Origin: Microvirga flavescens
Lineage (GTDB): Bacteria > Pseudomonadota > Alphaproteobacteria > Rhizobiales > Beijerinckiaceae
DNA: 64,000 bases
Reading direction: 5' to 3'
NCBI RefSeq assembly: GCF_003290125.1
Contig: NZ_QMKH01000001.1
Location: 558,001 to 622,000, forward strand
This document shows positions 49,235-58,121 of the stretch, piece after piece. The translations under genes and the position numbers were made by a program. The notes beneath the pieces were generated by a model. It worked only from the letters and a program-made list of their open reading frames with translations. It made no database searches and had not been told where the DNA came from. How positions within the stretch are numbered: the first letter of the stretch is position 1; the number at the start of each line of letters is the position of its first letter.

Positions 49235-49705
49235 ATGACCGATCCTCTGTCTTCCTTCATCGACCATCGATCGATGCCCCAATATCGCCGCGGCTGCCCC
49301 CTGTCGGAGCTGCGCGACAAATTGCGCCGGGTGGGTCTGCGCCCGACACGGCAGCGGGTGTCGCTCGGCTGGCTTCTGTTCGGCAAGGGCAACCGGCATG
49401 TGACGGCAGAAATGCTGTTCGACGAGGCTTCCAGCGCCCGCGTGCCGGTGTCGCTGGCGACGGTCTACAACACCCTGCACCAGTTCACCGAGGTCGGCCT
49501 CCTGCGCCAGCTCGCGGTGGACGGCACCAAGGCCTATTTCGACACCAACCCCACCGAACATCACCATTACTTCCTCGAGGAAGAGGGTGAGCTGGTGGAC
49601 ATGCCCGAAACCGGCATCACCATCGCCGACCTGCCCGTCGCTCCGGAGGGCATGGAAGTCGCCGGTGTCGAGGTGATCGTCCGGCTGCGGAAGAAATCCT
49701 CCTGA
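49235..49705 (+). CDS. irr: Iron response regulator Irr
   Basis: Fur-superfamily regulator that senses haem rather than Fe2+. 156 residues. The haem regulatory motif GCP is at 20-22 (Cys21) and the second haem/metal site HHH at 109-111, so this Irr has both sites known from Bradyrhizobium. The winged helix is [16 protein letters not shown]...[13 protein letters not shown]. Targets of the family include mbfA and Fe-S genes through ICE boxes, both seen in this window. Divergent from fabA. Confidence 0.95.
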   Translation: MTDPLSSFIDHRSMPQYRRGCPLSELRDKLRRVGLRPTRQRVSLGWLLFGKGNRHVTAEMLFDEASSARVPVSLATVYNTLHQFTEVGLLRQLAVDGTKAYFDTNPTEHHHYFLEEEGELVDMPETGITIADLPVAPEGMEVAGVEVIVRLRKKSS

Positions 49706-49758
49706 ATTCAGGCCAATAACGTCTCTTGAAGGGGCGTCGGAGCCCTCGAGGCTCGACG

Positions 49759-50637
49759 ATGCCCCTTGCCCACGTTCTCTTAGCCCTCGTCGTCACCCTG
49801 ATCTGGGGCTTCAACTTCATCGTCGTCAAAGTGGGCGTCGGGACGGTCCCGCCCCTGCTGCTTTGCGGCTTGCGCTTCCTGTTCGCGGCCCTGCCGACGG
49901 TGTTCTTCCTGCCCCGCCCGCAAACGGATTGGCGCATCGTCGGAAGCTACGGCTTCGTGCTTGGCGTCGTGAAGTTCGGGCTCCTGTTCACGGCCATCGC
50001 CATCGGCATGCCCGCGGGGCTCGCCTCGCTGGTGCTGCAGGCGCAGGCCTTCTTCACCATTCTCTTCGCCGCTGTTCTCCTGCGCGAGAAGCCCGGTCCT
50101 CACCAGATCCTCGGCGGCCTCGTCGCCTGCCTCGGGCTCATCCTGATCGCCTGGCCGCGCCTGACCGGCAGTGATGTGCTGCCGTTCCTGCTCACCGTCG
50201 CGGCGGCGGCGGCCTGGGGCGTCGCCAACATCATCTCGAAGCGTGCCGGGCGCATCGACATGCTGGCCTTCGTGGTGTGGGCGAGCCTTATCCCGCCAAT
50301 TCCGCTCTTCGCCCTGTCGTTCTGGCTCGAAGGCTGGGAGCGCATCGCCCCCGCCCTGACCCACATGGACGTGACCGCCATCGGCGCGGTGGCCTATCTC
50401 GCCTATCCGACCACCATCGTCGGCTTCGGGATCTGGGGATTCCTGCTCAGCCGCCACAGCGCGGCGACGGTCGCGCCGTTCTCGCTCCTCGTGCCGATCA
50501 CCGGCATCGCCTGTGCTTCCCTCATTCTCGGTGAGAGGATGTTGCCGGTCGAGATCCTGGGCGGCGCGGTGATCGTGTCGGGCCTCGCGATCAACACCTT
50601 CGGCGGGCGCGCCCTGCAGCGGCTCAAGCCCGCCTGA
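49759..50637 (+). CDS. EamA-family (DMT) exporter
   Basis: 292 residues with about ten hydrophobic helices in two EamA repeats ([14 protein letters not shown]..., ...[13 protein letters not shown]), the layout of O-acetylserine/cysteine and amino-acid exporters. ATG at 49759; an in-frame TTG-type start lies upstream. Starts 53 bases after irr, so it may be read through from irr. Confidence 0.88.
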   Translation: MPLAHVLLALVVTLIWGFNFIVVKVGVGTVPPLLLCGLRFLFAALPTVFFLPRPQTDWRIVGSYGFVLGVVKFGLLFTAIAIGMPAGLASLVLQAQAFFTILFAAVLLREKPGPHQILGGLVACLGLILIAWPRLTGSDVLPFLLTVAAAAAWGVANIISKRAGRIDMLAFVVWASLIPPIPLFALSFWLEGWERIAPALTHMDVTAIGAVAYLAYPTTIVGFGIWGFLLSRHSAATVAPFSLLVPITGIACASLILGERMLPVEILGGAVIVSGLAINTFGGRALQRLKPA

Positions 50638-50793
50638 GCCGGGCTCAAAAGGATTATGCCAGGAACCGCGGGCCTTCCGGTCCGTTCGGGAACCGTCGGC
50701 GGCCTTCGACTGCGCCACGCGTTTGTCTCTGTTCTCCAAAAAAGACCGACCCGCGAAGGGCTCATGATGGCGATCTGGAGGGGGCGAGGCTTG

Positions 50794-50827
50794 TCTTGAG
50801 GCGGTAAAACTCTTGAGGCGGTAAAAC
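50794..50827 (+). repeat. Exact 17-bp tandem duplication before the arylsulfatase
   Basis: TCTTGAGGCGGTAAAAC occurs twice back to back, ending 18 bases before the ATG of the sulfatase gene and just upstream of its GGAGGA ribosome binding site. Confidence 0.8.
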
Positions 50828-50845
50828 CCGCTGGAGGACCACGCC

Positions 50846-53341
50846 ATGATGCTGGCTCGATGGACCCTTCCCGCTCTCGCCGTGAGTTTTACGGCCATCA
50901 CGATCGCTCAAGCACAGCAGGCCCCGCCGGGCTCACCCGAGGCGACCCAGACCCTGGATGGCCGGGTGCTGCCGCAGCCCGCCGCGCCGTTCGGCGGCGA
51001 GATCAATCTCAATGCCTTCCAGTCGAAGCCCTGGTGGCAGCCGCGCGTGGTGCCGCCGCAAGGCGCGCCGAACGTTCTCCTGATCATGACCGACGATGTG
51101 GGATTTGGCGCGCCGAGCACCTTCGGCGGCGTGATCCCGACGCCGAATCTCGACCGCATCGCCAATAACGGCCTGCGCTACACGCAATTCCATTCGACGG
51201 CTTTGTGCTCGCCGACCCGCGCGGCGCTGATCACCGGGCGCAATCATCATTCGGTCGGGTTCGGGCAGGTCACGGAAGCGGCGACGGGTTTTCCGGGCTA
51301 CGACAGCATCATCGAAAAGGATTCCGCCACCCTCGGGCGCATCCTGCGCGAGAACGGCTACGCCACCTCCTGGTTCGGCAAGGATCACAACACGCCCGCC
51401 TTTCAGGCGAGCCAGGCCGGTCCCTTCGACCAATGGCCGCTCGGCATGGGGTTCGAGTATTTTTACGGCTTCGTCGGCGGCGATACGAGCCAATGGCAGC
51501 CCAATCTTTTCCGCAACACCACGGCGATCTATCCCTATCTCGGCAATCCGGGCTGGAACCTCACCACCGCGATGGCGGACGATGCGGTCGCCCATATCAA
51601 GATGCTGAACGCGGTCGAACCGGACAAACCGTTCTTCGTCTATTACGTGCCCGGCGGCACCCATGCGCCGCACCATCCGACGCCCGAATGGATCGAGAAG
51701 TTCAAGGGCAAGTTCGACATGGGCTGGAATGCCCTGCGCGACCAGATCTTCGCTAACCAGAAGAAGCTCGGCGTGATTCCGCAGGACGCCGCGCTCACGC
51801 CCTGGCCGCAGGATCTCCTCAAGAACTGGGATTCATTGAGCGCCGACGAGAAGAAGCTCTTCACCCGTCAGGCCGAGGTCTATGCGGCCTATCTCGCCTA
51901 TACGGATTACGAGATCGGCCGCGTTATTCAGGCGGTGGAGGATGCCGGTAAGCTCGACAACACCCTCATCGTCTACATCAGCGGCGACAACGGATCGAGC
52001 GCGGAGGGCTCGCCCAACGGCACGCCGAACGAGGTGGCGCAGTTCAACGGAGCGGAAGTTCCCGTCGCGGACCAGCTCAAGTATTTCTATGACGTGTGGG
52101 GCTCCGACAGGACCTACAACCACATGGCCGTCGGTTGGACCTGGGCCTTCGACACGCCCTATAAATGGACGAAGCAGGTCGCCTCGCATTTCGGCGGCAC
52201 CCGACAGGGCATGGCGATCTCCTGGCCGAAGGTCATCGCGGACAAGGGCGGCATCCGCAACCAGTTTCACCACGTCATCGACATCGTGCCGACGATCCTC
52301 GAGGCAACGAAGATTCAGGCCCCGGTGATGGTCGATGGCATCGCGCAAAAACCCATCGAGGGCATCAGCCTCGCGTATACCTGGGACAAGGCCGCCGCCG
52401 CCGTGCCGACGCGCCACCGCACACAATATTTCGAGATGCTCGGCAACCGCGGCCTCTATCATGACGGCTGGTACGCCAATACGGTCCCCATCAGTGCGCC
52501 CTGGAACCTTGCCTCCACCCCCAATCCCGACGTGGCGAACGGCTACAAGTGGGAGCTTTACGATCTCACCAAGGACTGGACCCAGAACAACGACGTCGCG
52601 GCGGCCAATCCGGCGAAGCTGAGGCAGATGCAGGAGCTGTTTCTGGTCGAGGCCGCGAAGTATCAGGTTCTGCCGCTCGACAACTCGATTGCGACCCGCA
52701 TGGTCACGCCCCGCCCGAGCGTGACGGCCGGGCGATCGAGCTTCACCTATTCAGGTCCGCTGATCGGAATTCCGATGGGCGACGCGCCGCAGCTCCTCGG
52801 CACGTCCTACCGCATCACGGCGGAGATCGAGGTGCCGCAGGGCGGGGCCGAGGGTATGCTCATCACGCAAGGCGGCCGTTTCGGCGGCCACGGCTTCTAC
52901 CTCAACAAGGGCAAGCCGGTTTACGTGTGGAACCTCGTGGATCTGGAGCGCGTGCGCTGGGAAGGCAAGGATGCGCTCTCTCCCGGCAAGCACACGCTTG
53001 TCTTCGAGCTCACCTATGACGGGCTCGGTTTCGGCACGCTCGCCTTCAATAGCATGAGCGGCCTCGGCCGCAGCGCCACCGGGGTGCTCAAGGTGGACGA
53101 CAAGGTGGTCGCGACGCAGAAAATGGAGCGCACGATCCCGCTCATCCTGCAATGGGACGAATCCCTCGACATCGGCTCCGACACCGGCACGCCGGTCGAC
53201 GACAAGGATTATCAGGTGCCGTTCAAGTTCACGGGCACCTTGAACAAGGTGACGATCGATCTCAACCGTCCAAAGCTCACGCCCGAGGATCAGAAACGCC
53301 TGATGGAGGGCATGCAGCGCAGCAACAAGTCGAGCGAGTAG
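50846..53341 (+). CDS. Exported arylsulfatase
   Basis: 831 residues. Signal peptide 1-23 (SFTAITIAQAQ). LLIMTDDVG supplies metal-binding aspartates, and CSPTRAALITGR at 121-132 is the type I sulfatase signature: Cys121 must be converted to formylglycine, so a formylglycine-generating enzyme is needed elsewhere. The C-terminal 200 residues form a beta-rich domain seen in AtsA-type enzymes. GGAGGA lies seven bases before the ATG. Role: hydrolysis of sulfate esters in the periplasm for sulfur scavenging. No sulfate genes adjoin. Confidence 0.92.
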   Translation: MMLARWTLPALAVSFTAITIAQAQQAPPGSPEATQTLDGRVLPQPAAPFGGEINLNAFQSKPWWQPRVVPPQGAPNVLLIMTDDVGFGAPSTFGGVIPTPNLDRIANNGLRYTQFHSTALCSPTRAALITGRNHHSVGFGQVTEAATGFPGYDSIIEKDSATLGRILRENGYATSWFGKDHNTPAFQASQAGPFDQWPLGMGFEYFYGFVGGDTSQWQPNLFRNTTAIYPYLGNPGWNLTTAMADDAVAHIKMLNAVEPDKPFFVYYVPGGTHAPHHPTPEWIEKFKGKFDMGWNALRDQIFANQKKLGVIPQDAALTPWPQDLLKNWDSLSADEKKLFTRQAEVYAAYLAYTDYEIGRVIQAVEDAGKLDNTLIVYISGDNGSSAEGSPNGTPNEVAQFNGAEVPVADQLKYFYDVWGSDRTYNHMAVGWTWAFDTPYKWTKQVASHFGGTRQGMAISWPKVIADKGGIRNQFHHVIDIVPTILEATKIQAPVMVDGIAQKPIEGISLAYTWDKAAAAVPTRHRTQYFEMLGNRGLYHDGWYANTVPISAPWNLASTPNPDVANGYKWELYDLTKDWTQNNDVAAANPAKLRQMQELFLVEAAKYQVLPLDNSIATRMVTPRPSVTAGRSSFTYSGPLIGIPMGDAPQLLGTSYRITAEIEVPQGGAEGMLITQGGRFGGHGFYLNKGKPVYVWNLVDLERVRWEGKDALSPGKHTLVFELTYDGLGFGTLAFNSMSGLGRSATGVLKVDDKVVATQKMERTIPLILQWDESLDIGSDTGTPVDDKDYQVPFKFTGTLNKVTIDLNRPKLTPEDQKRLMEGMQRSNKSSE

Positions 53342-53349
53342 CCTTTAGA

Positions 53350-53394
53350 GCATGATCAGAACAAGTGGACACCGGTTGTTCGCCCGGATCATGC
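53350..53394. repeat. 45-bp palindromic repeat, family A copy 8
   Basis: GCATGATC...GATCATGC with AACAAGTGGACACCGGTTGTTC inside, followed by GATCTCAAGGTCTAGCG as in the copy at 10476. It lies between the sulfatase and the convergent DUF3096 gene, whose stop codon lies in the shared flank. Confidence 0.9.
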
Positions 53395-53405
53395 GATCTC
53401 AAGGT

Positions 53406-53555
53406 CTAGCGCAGTAGGCCGAAGCCCACGAGCGCGTAGACGATCAGGAAGATCGCCACGAAGATGTTGAGAAAGCGCGGCGCGATCAGAGAGCCGATGC
53501 CGAGGATCAGGGCGAGGATCGGGAGCAGCTTGGTGAAGCTTAAGGAAAGCGTCAT
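53406..53555 (-). CDS. Small DUF3096 membrane protein
   Basis: A 49-residue gene: MTLSLSFTKLLPILALILG..., then GSLIAPRFLNIFVAIFLIVY and ALVGFGLLR, i.e. two hydrophobic helices joined by an APRFLN turn, as in DUF3096 proteins. Its function is unknown. The ATG at 53555 is preceded by a weak purine stretch. The stop codon TAG falls in the flank of a family A repeat. Confidence 0.8.
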   Translation of the reverse strand: MTLSLSFTKLLPILALILGIGSLIAPRFLNIFVAIFLIVYALVGFGLLR

Positions 53556-53608
53556 TCGGTGTGTCTTTCGTCGATAGGGACGGAGGCTTCAGTGGAAAGC
53601 GTTGAGGG

Positions 53609-54166
53609 CTATTCCACCTTCTCATTGGGGTAGGCGCCCCACAGCTTGTCCTGCCGGATATAGCCGTCCACGTCGCGGGAGCGCTCCAGAGCGATCTGGA
53701 TGTGGCACCAGCTGCCGGTGCATTCCTTGATGTTGGCGATCACGCCCGGCTGGAGCTGGGCGACCGTGTCGCCCTTGTCGTCGGGGCGGGAGAGAAGCGG
53801 GATGGGAGTGCGGTCTTTGGCCCATGGCATGATGAGCACCGTGCGGCGGCCCGAAAGCAGGGAGTGCAGCACCCAGCCTTCCGTGCCCTCCGAATCGCGG
53901 ATGCGCCGCCAGGTTTCATATTCGGCGATGATTTCCACCGGCAGGCCCGCGCGCTGGAACACCCAGGCAGTGCGGTGGTCCTTGGAGGGGCCCTCGCGCA
54001 GGTTCACCCGGTCGGTCTTGAGGCTGACATAGCGCGGGACCGGCAGGCCCGTGCCCCTGCGGCCTCCCGGCAGCTCCTGCGCCGCGGCAGGCAGGGCGCT
54101 CAAGGCGGTCAGGAGCAAAATCGGGAAGAGGAGCGTGAAGGCGATCTTGCGCATTGGGCTTTGCAT
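53609..54166 (-). CDS. Exported SH3-domain protein
   Basis: 185 residues with a signal peptide (1-29; FTLLFPILLLTALSALPAAAQ) and two bacterial SH3-like modules: VSLKTDRVNLREGPSKDHRTAWVFQRAGLPVEI...GTEGWV and PLLSRPDDKGDTVAQLQPGV...GSWCHIQI. Such proteins bind cell-wall peptides. Starts at 54166 or at the ATG at 54154. Divergent from the dehydrogenase gene at 54314. Confidence 0.86.
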   Translation of the reverse strand: MQSPMRKIAFTLLFPILLLTALSALPAAAQELPGGRRGTGLPVPRYVSLKTDRVNLREGPSKDHRTAWVFQRAGLPVEIIAEYETWRRIRDSEGTEGWVLHSLLSGRRTVLIMPWAKDRTPIPLLSRPDDKGDTVAQLQPGVIANIKECTGSWCHIQIALERSRDVDGYIRQDKLWGAYPNEKVE

Positions 54167-54313
54167 CGGGTTTGTCTAACGTCACGCCTCTGGTAGAGAA
54201 GCGTGACGGGCCGCGCCACGCGACGGCTCGCCGCCTTACTGGCCGATCCGGGGTTAAGAGCGCGTGAAGACGCGCGAAAGCCCTTCTCGGTTTTTCGACA
54301 TCGGGGCCTCGAG

Positions 54314-55306
54314 ATGAAGAAAAGACCTGTCGTCGTCGTCACCCGGCGGTTGCCTGACGCGATCGAGACGCGCCTGCGCGAGCTTTTCGACACGCGCCTC
54401 AACCTCGATGACCAGCCCCTTTCCCGCGAGGCGATGGTGGAGGCGGTCAAAGGCGCCGATGTGCTGGTGCCGACCGTTACCGACGAGATCGATGCTGGCA
54501 TCATCGCCGAGGCGGGCCCGAACCTGAAGCTCATCGCCAATTTCGGCAACGGCATCGACCATGTGGACGTGGCCGCCGCCCATGCGAAGGGCATTACCGT
54601 CACCAACACGCCGGGCGTGCTGACGGAGGATACGGCGGACATGACGATGGCTCTGATCATGGCCGTCGCCCGCCGCATTCCGGAAGGCGCGCAGGTGATG
54701 CAGTCCGGCGAGTGGTCCGGCTGGTCGCCGACCTGGATGCTGGGCCGCCGCATCACCGGAAAGCGCCTCGGCATCGTCGGCATGGGCCGCATCGGCCAGG
54801 CGCTCGCGCGTCGCGCCAAGGCCTTCGGGCTCCAGATCCACTACCACAACCGTCGCCACGTGCCGCCGCAGATCGAGGCCGAGCTGGAGGCGACCTATTG
54901 GGAATCCCTCGACCAGATGCTGGCGCGCATGGACATCGTGTCGGTCAACTGCCCGCACACACCCGCGACCTATCATCTGCTCTCGGCGCGCCGCCTCAAG
55001 CTGATGAAACCGACTGCGATCATCGTGAACACCGCGCGCGGCGAAATCATCGACGAGGCCGCGCTGACGCGCTTGCTGGAAAGCGGCGCCATCGCGGGCG
55101 CCGGCCTCGACGTGTTCGAGGAGGAGCCTGCCGTCAATCCGCGCCTCGTGAAACTCGCCAAGCAGCACAAGGTGGTGCTGCTGCCGCATATGGGCTCGGC
55201 GACCTATGAGGGCCGCATCGACATGGGCGAGAAGGTCATCGTCAACATCAAGGCCTTCATCGACGGTCACAAGCCGCCGGACCGCGTCCTGCCGAGCATG
55301 CTGTGA
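54314..55306 (+). CDS. D-2-hydroxyacid dehydrogenase (glyoxylate/hydroxypyruvate reductase type)
   Basis: 330 residues, NAD(P)-dependent. Cofactor motif GMGRIGQ at 156-162, NRR at 179-181 suggesting NADP preference, and the catalytic Arg242, Glu271 and His292. ATG at 54314 with MKKRPVVVVTRRLP. Its TGA overlaps the GTG of an ATP-grasp gene (GTGA), implying coupling. Substrate not determinable from sequence. Confidence 0.9.
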   Translation: MKKRPVVVVTRRLPDAIETRLRELFDTRLNLDDQPLSREAMVEAVKGADVLVPTVTDEIDAGIIAEAGPNLKLIANFGNGIDHVDVAAAHAKGITVTNTPGVLTEDTADMTMALIMAVARRIPEGAQVMQSGEWSGWSPTWMLGRRITGKRLGIVGMGRIGQALARRAKAFGLQIHYHNRRHVPPQIEAELEATYWESLDQMLARMDIVSVNCPHTPATYHLLSARRLKLMKPTAIIVNTARGEIIDEAALTRLLESGAIAGAGLDVFEEEPAVNPRLVKLAKQHKVVLLPHMGSATYEGRIDMGEKVIVNIKAFIDGHKPPDRVLPSML

Positions 55307-56154
55307 TCCTGATCGGAACCTGCGGCGAGTATCCGCATCCGACACCGAGCCTGAAACTGCTCATCGAGTCCCTGCACGCGGCGGGGCGCGATGTGGCTCA
55401 TGCGCCTTGGAAGACGACGGATCCTAAAGTCTTTGCCGAGGCCGACCTCGTGCTGCCCATCTGCTGCTGGGATTATCACGATGAGCCGGATCGTTTTTTG
55501 CAATGGATCGACGAGATCGTGTCCATGGGCGCGCGGCTCTGCAACGGGCCCGAGACGTTGCGCTGGAATTTCCGGAAGACGTACCTGCTCGACCTTGCCG
55601 CCCGGAGCCTCCCGGTCCCCGCAACGTGCTTGCTGCCGAAGGTGGACCGGCAGGCGGTCGAACGGCAGATGGCCGCTCGAGGGTGGGACGTTGCGGTTCT
55701 GAAACCGGTTTCAGGCCAAAGCGGCTACGGCGTGACAAAGCTGGCATGGGCCGACCGGGCGGAGTGGGATCTGGCCGGCCTTAACGGCCGCGATGTGCTC
55801 CTGCAGGAATACCAACCCGATATCGGTTCAAACGGCGAGACGACGTTGACCTTTATCGACGGGGTGTTTTCGCATGCGGTGCGCCGGCAGCCGGGCCCCG
55901 GAGAATGGCGGGCGAACATTCAGTACGGCGTTTCCTTCGAACCCGTCGCCGTTGACCAGCGCATCGTTCAGGCAGCAAGCCGCTATCTCGAAGCGGCCCC
56001 CGAGCGTCCCGGATACGCCCGCGTCGACGGTATCATTCGGCCCGACGGCTTCATGCTCATGGAGCTCGAGCTGATCGAACCTTACCTTTACCTGGAATTT
56101 GCCGGGCCCGAGGCTGTCGCCGCATTTACGGAAATGGTTCTGCGCCGCCTCTAA
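55303..56154 (+). CDS. ATP-grasp ligase of the cycloserine-ligase (DcsG)-like type
   Basis: 283 residues with ATP-grasp architecture: N-terminal Rossmann-like part (LIGTCGEYPHP), LRWNFRKTYLLDLAARSLPVPATCLL, the ATP-binding VLKPVSGQSGYGV and metal-ligand LMELELIEPYLYLEF near the end, typical of the RimK/DcsG group (O-ureido-D-serine cyclo-ligase and relatives). No cycloserine genes surround it. The GTG start at 55303 overlaps the upstream dehydrogenase stop; the pair probably works on one metabolite. Function of this member is unknown. Confidence 0.78.
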   Translation: MILIGTCGEYPHPTPSLKLLIESLHAAGRDVAHAPWKTTDPKVFAEADLVLPICCWDYHDEPDRFLQWIDEIVSMGARLCNGPETLRWNFRKTYLLDLAARSLPVPATCLLPKVDRQAVERQMAARGWDVAVLKPVSGQSGYGVTKLAWADRAEWDLAGLNGRDVLLQEYQPDIGSNGETTLTFIDGVFSHAVRRQPGPGEWRANIQYGVSFEPVAVDQRIVQAASRYLEAAPERPGYARVDGIIRPDGFMLMELELIEPYLYLEFAGPEAVAAFTEMVLRRL

Positions 56155-56184
56155 CGACGAGCATCCGCGCGAGGCAAAGGCGGC

Positions 56185-57234
56185 TCACATCTCGAACGAA
56201 AAGATTCGTTTCCAATCGTTCTTCATGCTGATTACCGGCCAGTTGCGTCCCTTCGCTTCATCGTAAAGCGCCTGCGAGAAAGCACCGATTTTGCTGGCGG
56301 GCAGGCCGGCGGCAGGGCCGTAGGCGTATTCGCGGTGGGCATCGTCATGCAGGACCAGCATGCCGAGGCGCTTGCCGGATCCGGCGGTGGTCCATTCAAG
56401 CATCTCCCGGTCGCCGTCCGAATTGCCGAACGCGGCGACGGGGCGGCGGCCGATCATGAGATCAATGTTCTCGGGCTTGCCGGGTCCGTTGTCGTTGAGA
56501 AGAAGCTTCGCCTCCTTGGTGAGGCGGGGCTTGCCGTCCGGGGCATAGCCGAACGCGGTCTCGCCCGCGCTGCCGACGACCTGTTCGGGCGGGATGCCGT
56601 AAGTCCGCCCGGCATAGGCACGCACGAAATCCTGCCCGCCGCCGGTCACGATGCAGGTCTTGAAACCATTGTCTCGCAGGACGTGCAGAAGCTCCTGCAT
56701 GGGCTGATAAACGAGATCGGTATAACGGCGCTTCCAACGCGGGTGGACAGCGATTTCCAGCCACCGCTGCACGTCGGCACGGAAATCGTCCACGCTCATG
56801 CCGCTCAGGGCTGCGGCGGCAATTTTCTCCAGATCCGGCGTCGAGAGCTTCGTCAGCGCACCCAGACCGTCGGAGAGAACGGTCTTGAAGGGTTCCGTTT
56901 GCGCGAGGTCAGGCTTTCGCGCCACCACGCCCGGAATACGATCAAAGCAATAGATCACCTGCGTGTAGACGGGATGCTCGACCCAGAGCGTGCCGTCCTG
57001 ATCGAAGGTTGCGATGCGCTCGTCCGGTGGGACATGGCCGGGATTCGCGGGATCGGTCGTTGTCCGCACGAAATCCAGAATCGCCTGCTTTGCCGCTCCG
57101 TCATTCCAGGACGGCAGGGGATCGCTCGCTTGTGCCGACGCAGGCGCGGAAAGGAACGGCTTCGCAAAGGTCGGGAGAAGCGCTGCGCCCAGCAGCACCG
57201 TGCGGCGTCTCATGCCGGAACGGTCTTGTGTCAT
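56185..57234 (-). CDS. Exported HAD-superfamily phosphatase
   Basis: 349 residues. Tat-like leader (MRRRTVLLGAALLPTF, residues 8-23), then FDQDGTLW with the nucleophile Asp78, motif II in IVTGGGQDF, and the acidic FGNSDGDREML as motif IV. Such proteins are periplasmic phosphatases of unknown substrate, sometimes labelled phosphoserine phosphatase-like. Convergent with the ATP-grasp gene, divergent from the LysE transporter. Confidence 0.87.
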   Translation of the reverse strand: MTQDRSGMRRRTVLLGAALLPTFAKPFLSAPASAQASDPLPSWNDGAAKQAILDFVRTTTDPANPGHVPPDERIATFDQDGTLWVEHPVYTQVIYCFDRIPGVVARKPDLAQTEPFKTVLSDGLGALTKLSTPDLEKIAAAALSGMSVDDFRADVQRWLEIAVHPRWKRRYTDLVYQPMQELLHVLRDNGFKTCIVTGGGQDFVRAYAGRTYGIPPEQVVGSAGETAFGYAPDGKPRLTKEAKLLLNDNGPGKPENIDLMIGRRPVAAFGNSDGDREMLEWTTAGSGKRLGMLVLHDDAHREYAYGPAAGLPASKIGAFSQALYDEAKGRNWPVISMKNDWKRIFSFEM

Positions 57235-57466
57235 CGACGGTCGTCCTTCGCGCTAGTGTTGAGATCCGCGATGGAAAACGCACAGGCCGACACAATGTGC
57301 CGCAAGGCATCTTGGTGCCCGCAATTCATCTTGCCGCTGCATATTTTAAAGTTACACTTCCTCATCCGCGTGACTGGCGAGGAAAGATGGATCTCCATCG
57401 GGAAGCGCGGATCGTTGCAGCGCCGCTCGCCTGGGCACCCCACGAACTCCAAAGGAGTCCTCGCCT

Positions 57467-58099
57467 ATGGCCGCGACAACCATCCTCGTGAGCATTCTCG
57501 GCGCCTTGCTGATCGGCGCCATCAGCCCCGGTCCCAGCTTCGTTCTCGTCTCCAGAATTTCGATTGCCGGTTCGCGCCGCGACGGTCTTGCCGCCGCGCT
57601 CGGCATGGGGCTGGGCGGGGCCTTCTTCGGCACCCTCGCGCTTCTCGGCCTCACCGCGCTGTTGTCTCAGGTGGCGTGGCTCTATCTGGGCCTGAAGCTG
57701 TTAGGGGGCGCGTATCTCGTCTATCTCGGCATCCGCATCTGGCGCGGTGCGGCAGCGCCTCTCACCGTCTCAACGGACAATGTCGAACCGACATCGATGC
57801 TGCGTGCGTTTTCCGTGGCGCTCGTCACGCAGGTCAGCAACCCGAAAACCGCCGTCGTCTATGCCAGCATCTTCGCCGCCCTGCTGCCCGCCGCCGCGCC
57901 GCTTTGGGTGATCGCGGTGTTGCCGCCGCTGATCTTTCTGGTGGAAGCGCTCTGGTATGCGGTGGTCGCGGTGGCCTTTTCCGCCAGCGGTCCTCGCGCG
58001 GTCTATCTCGGTTCCAAGACCTGGATCGACCGTGCCGCCGGCGCGGTGATGGGCGCTTTGGGCCTGCGACTGATCGCCGAGACCCTGAAGCCGCAATAA
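57467..58099 (+). CDS. LysE/RhtB-family amino-acid exporter
   Basis: 210 residues with six hydrophobic helices. GALLIGAISPGPSFVLVSR is the family signature in TM1, followed by GLAAALGMGLGG. AAAGGAG lies eight bases before the ATG. Exports amino acids or quorum lactones; substrate unknown. Confidence 0.9.
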   Translation: MAATTILVSILGALLIGAISPGPSFVLVSRISIAGSRRDGLAAALGMGLGGAFFGTLALLGLTALLSQVAWLYLGLKLLGGAYLVYLGIRIWRGAAAPLTVSTDNVEPTSMLRAFSVALVTQVSNPKTAVVYASIFAALLPAAAPLWVIAVLPPLIFLVEALWYAVVAVAFSASGPRAVYLGSKTWIDRAAGAVMGALGLRLIAETLKPQ

Positions 58100-58121
58100 T
58101 CACGCTAATCTTGCCGGGGGC

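Noticed and set aside
53389-53625. 78-codon minus-strand frame over the DUF3096 gene
   Set aside because: It is another frame of the same DNA; Pro/Arg-rich and without similarity, while the 49-residue frame gives a clear membrane protein.
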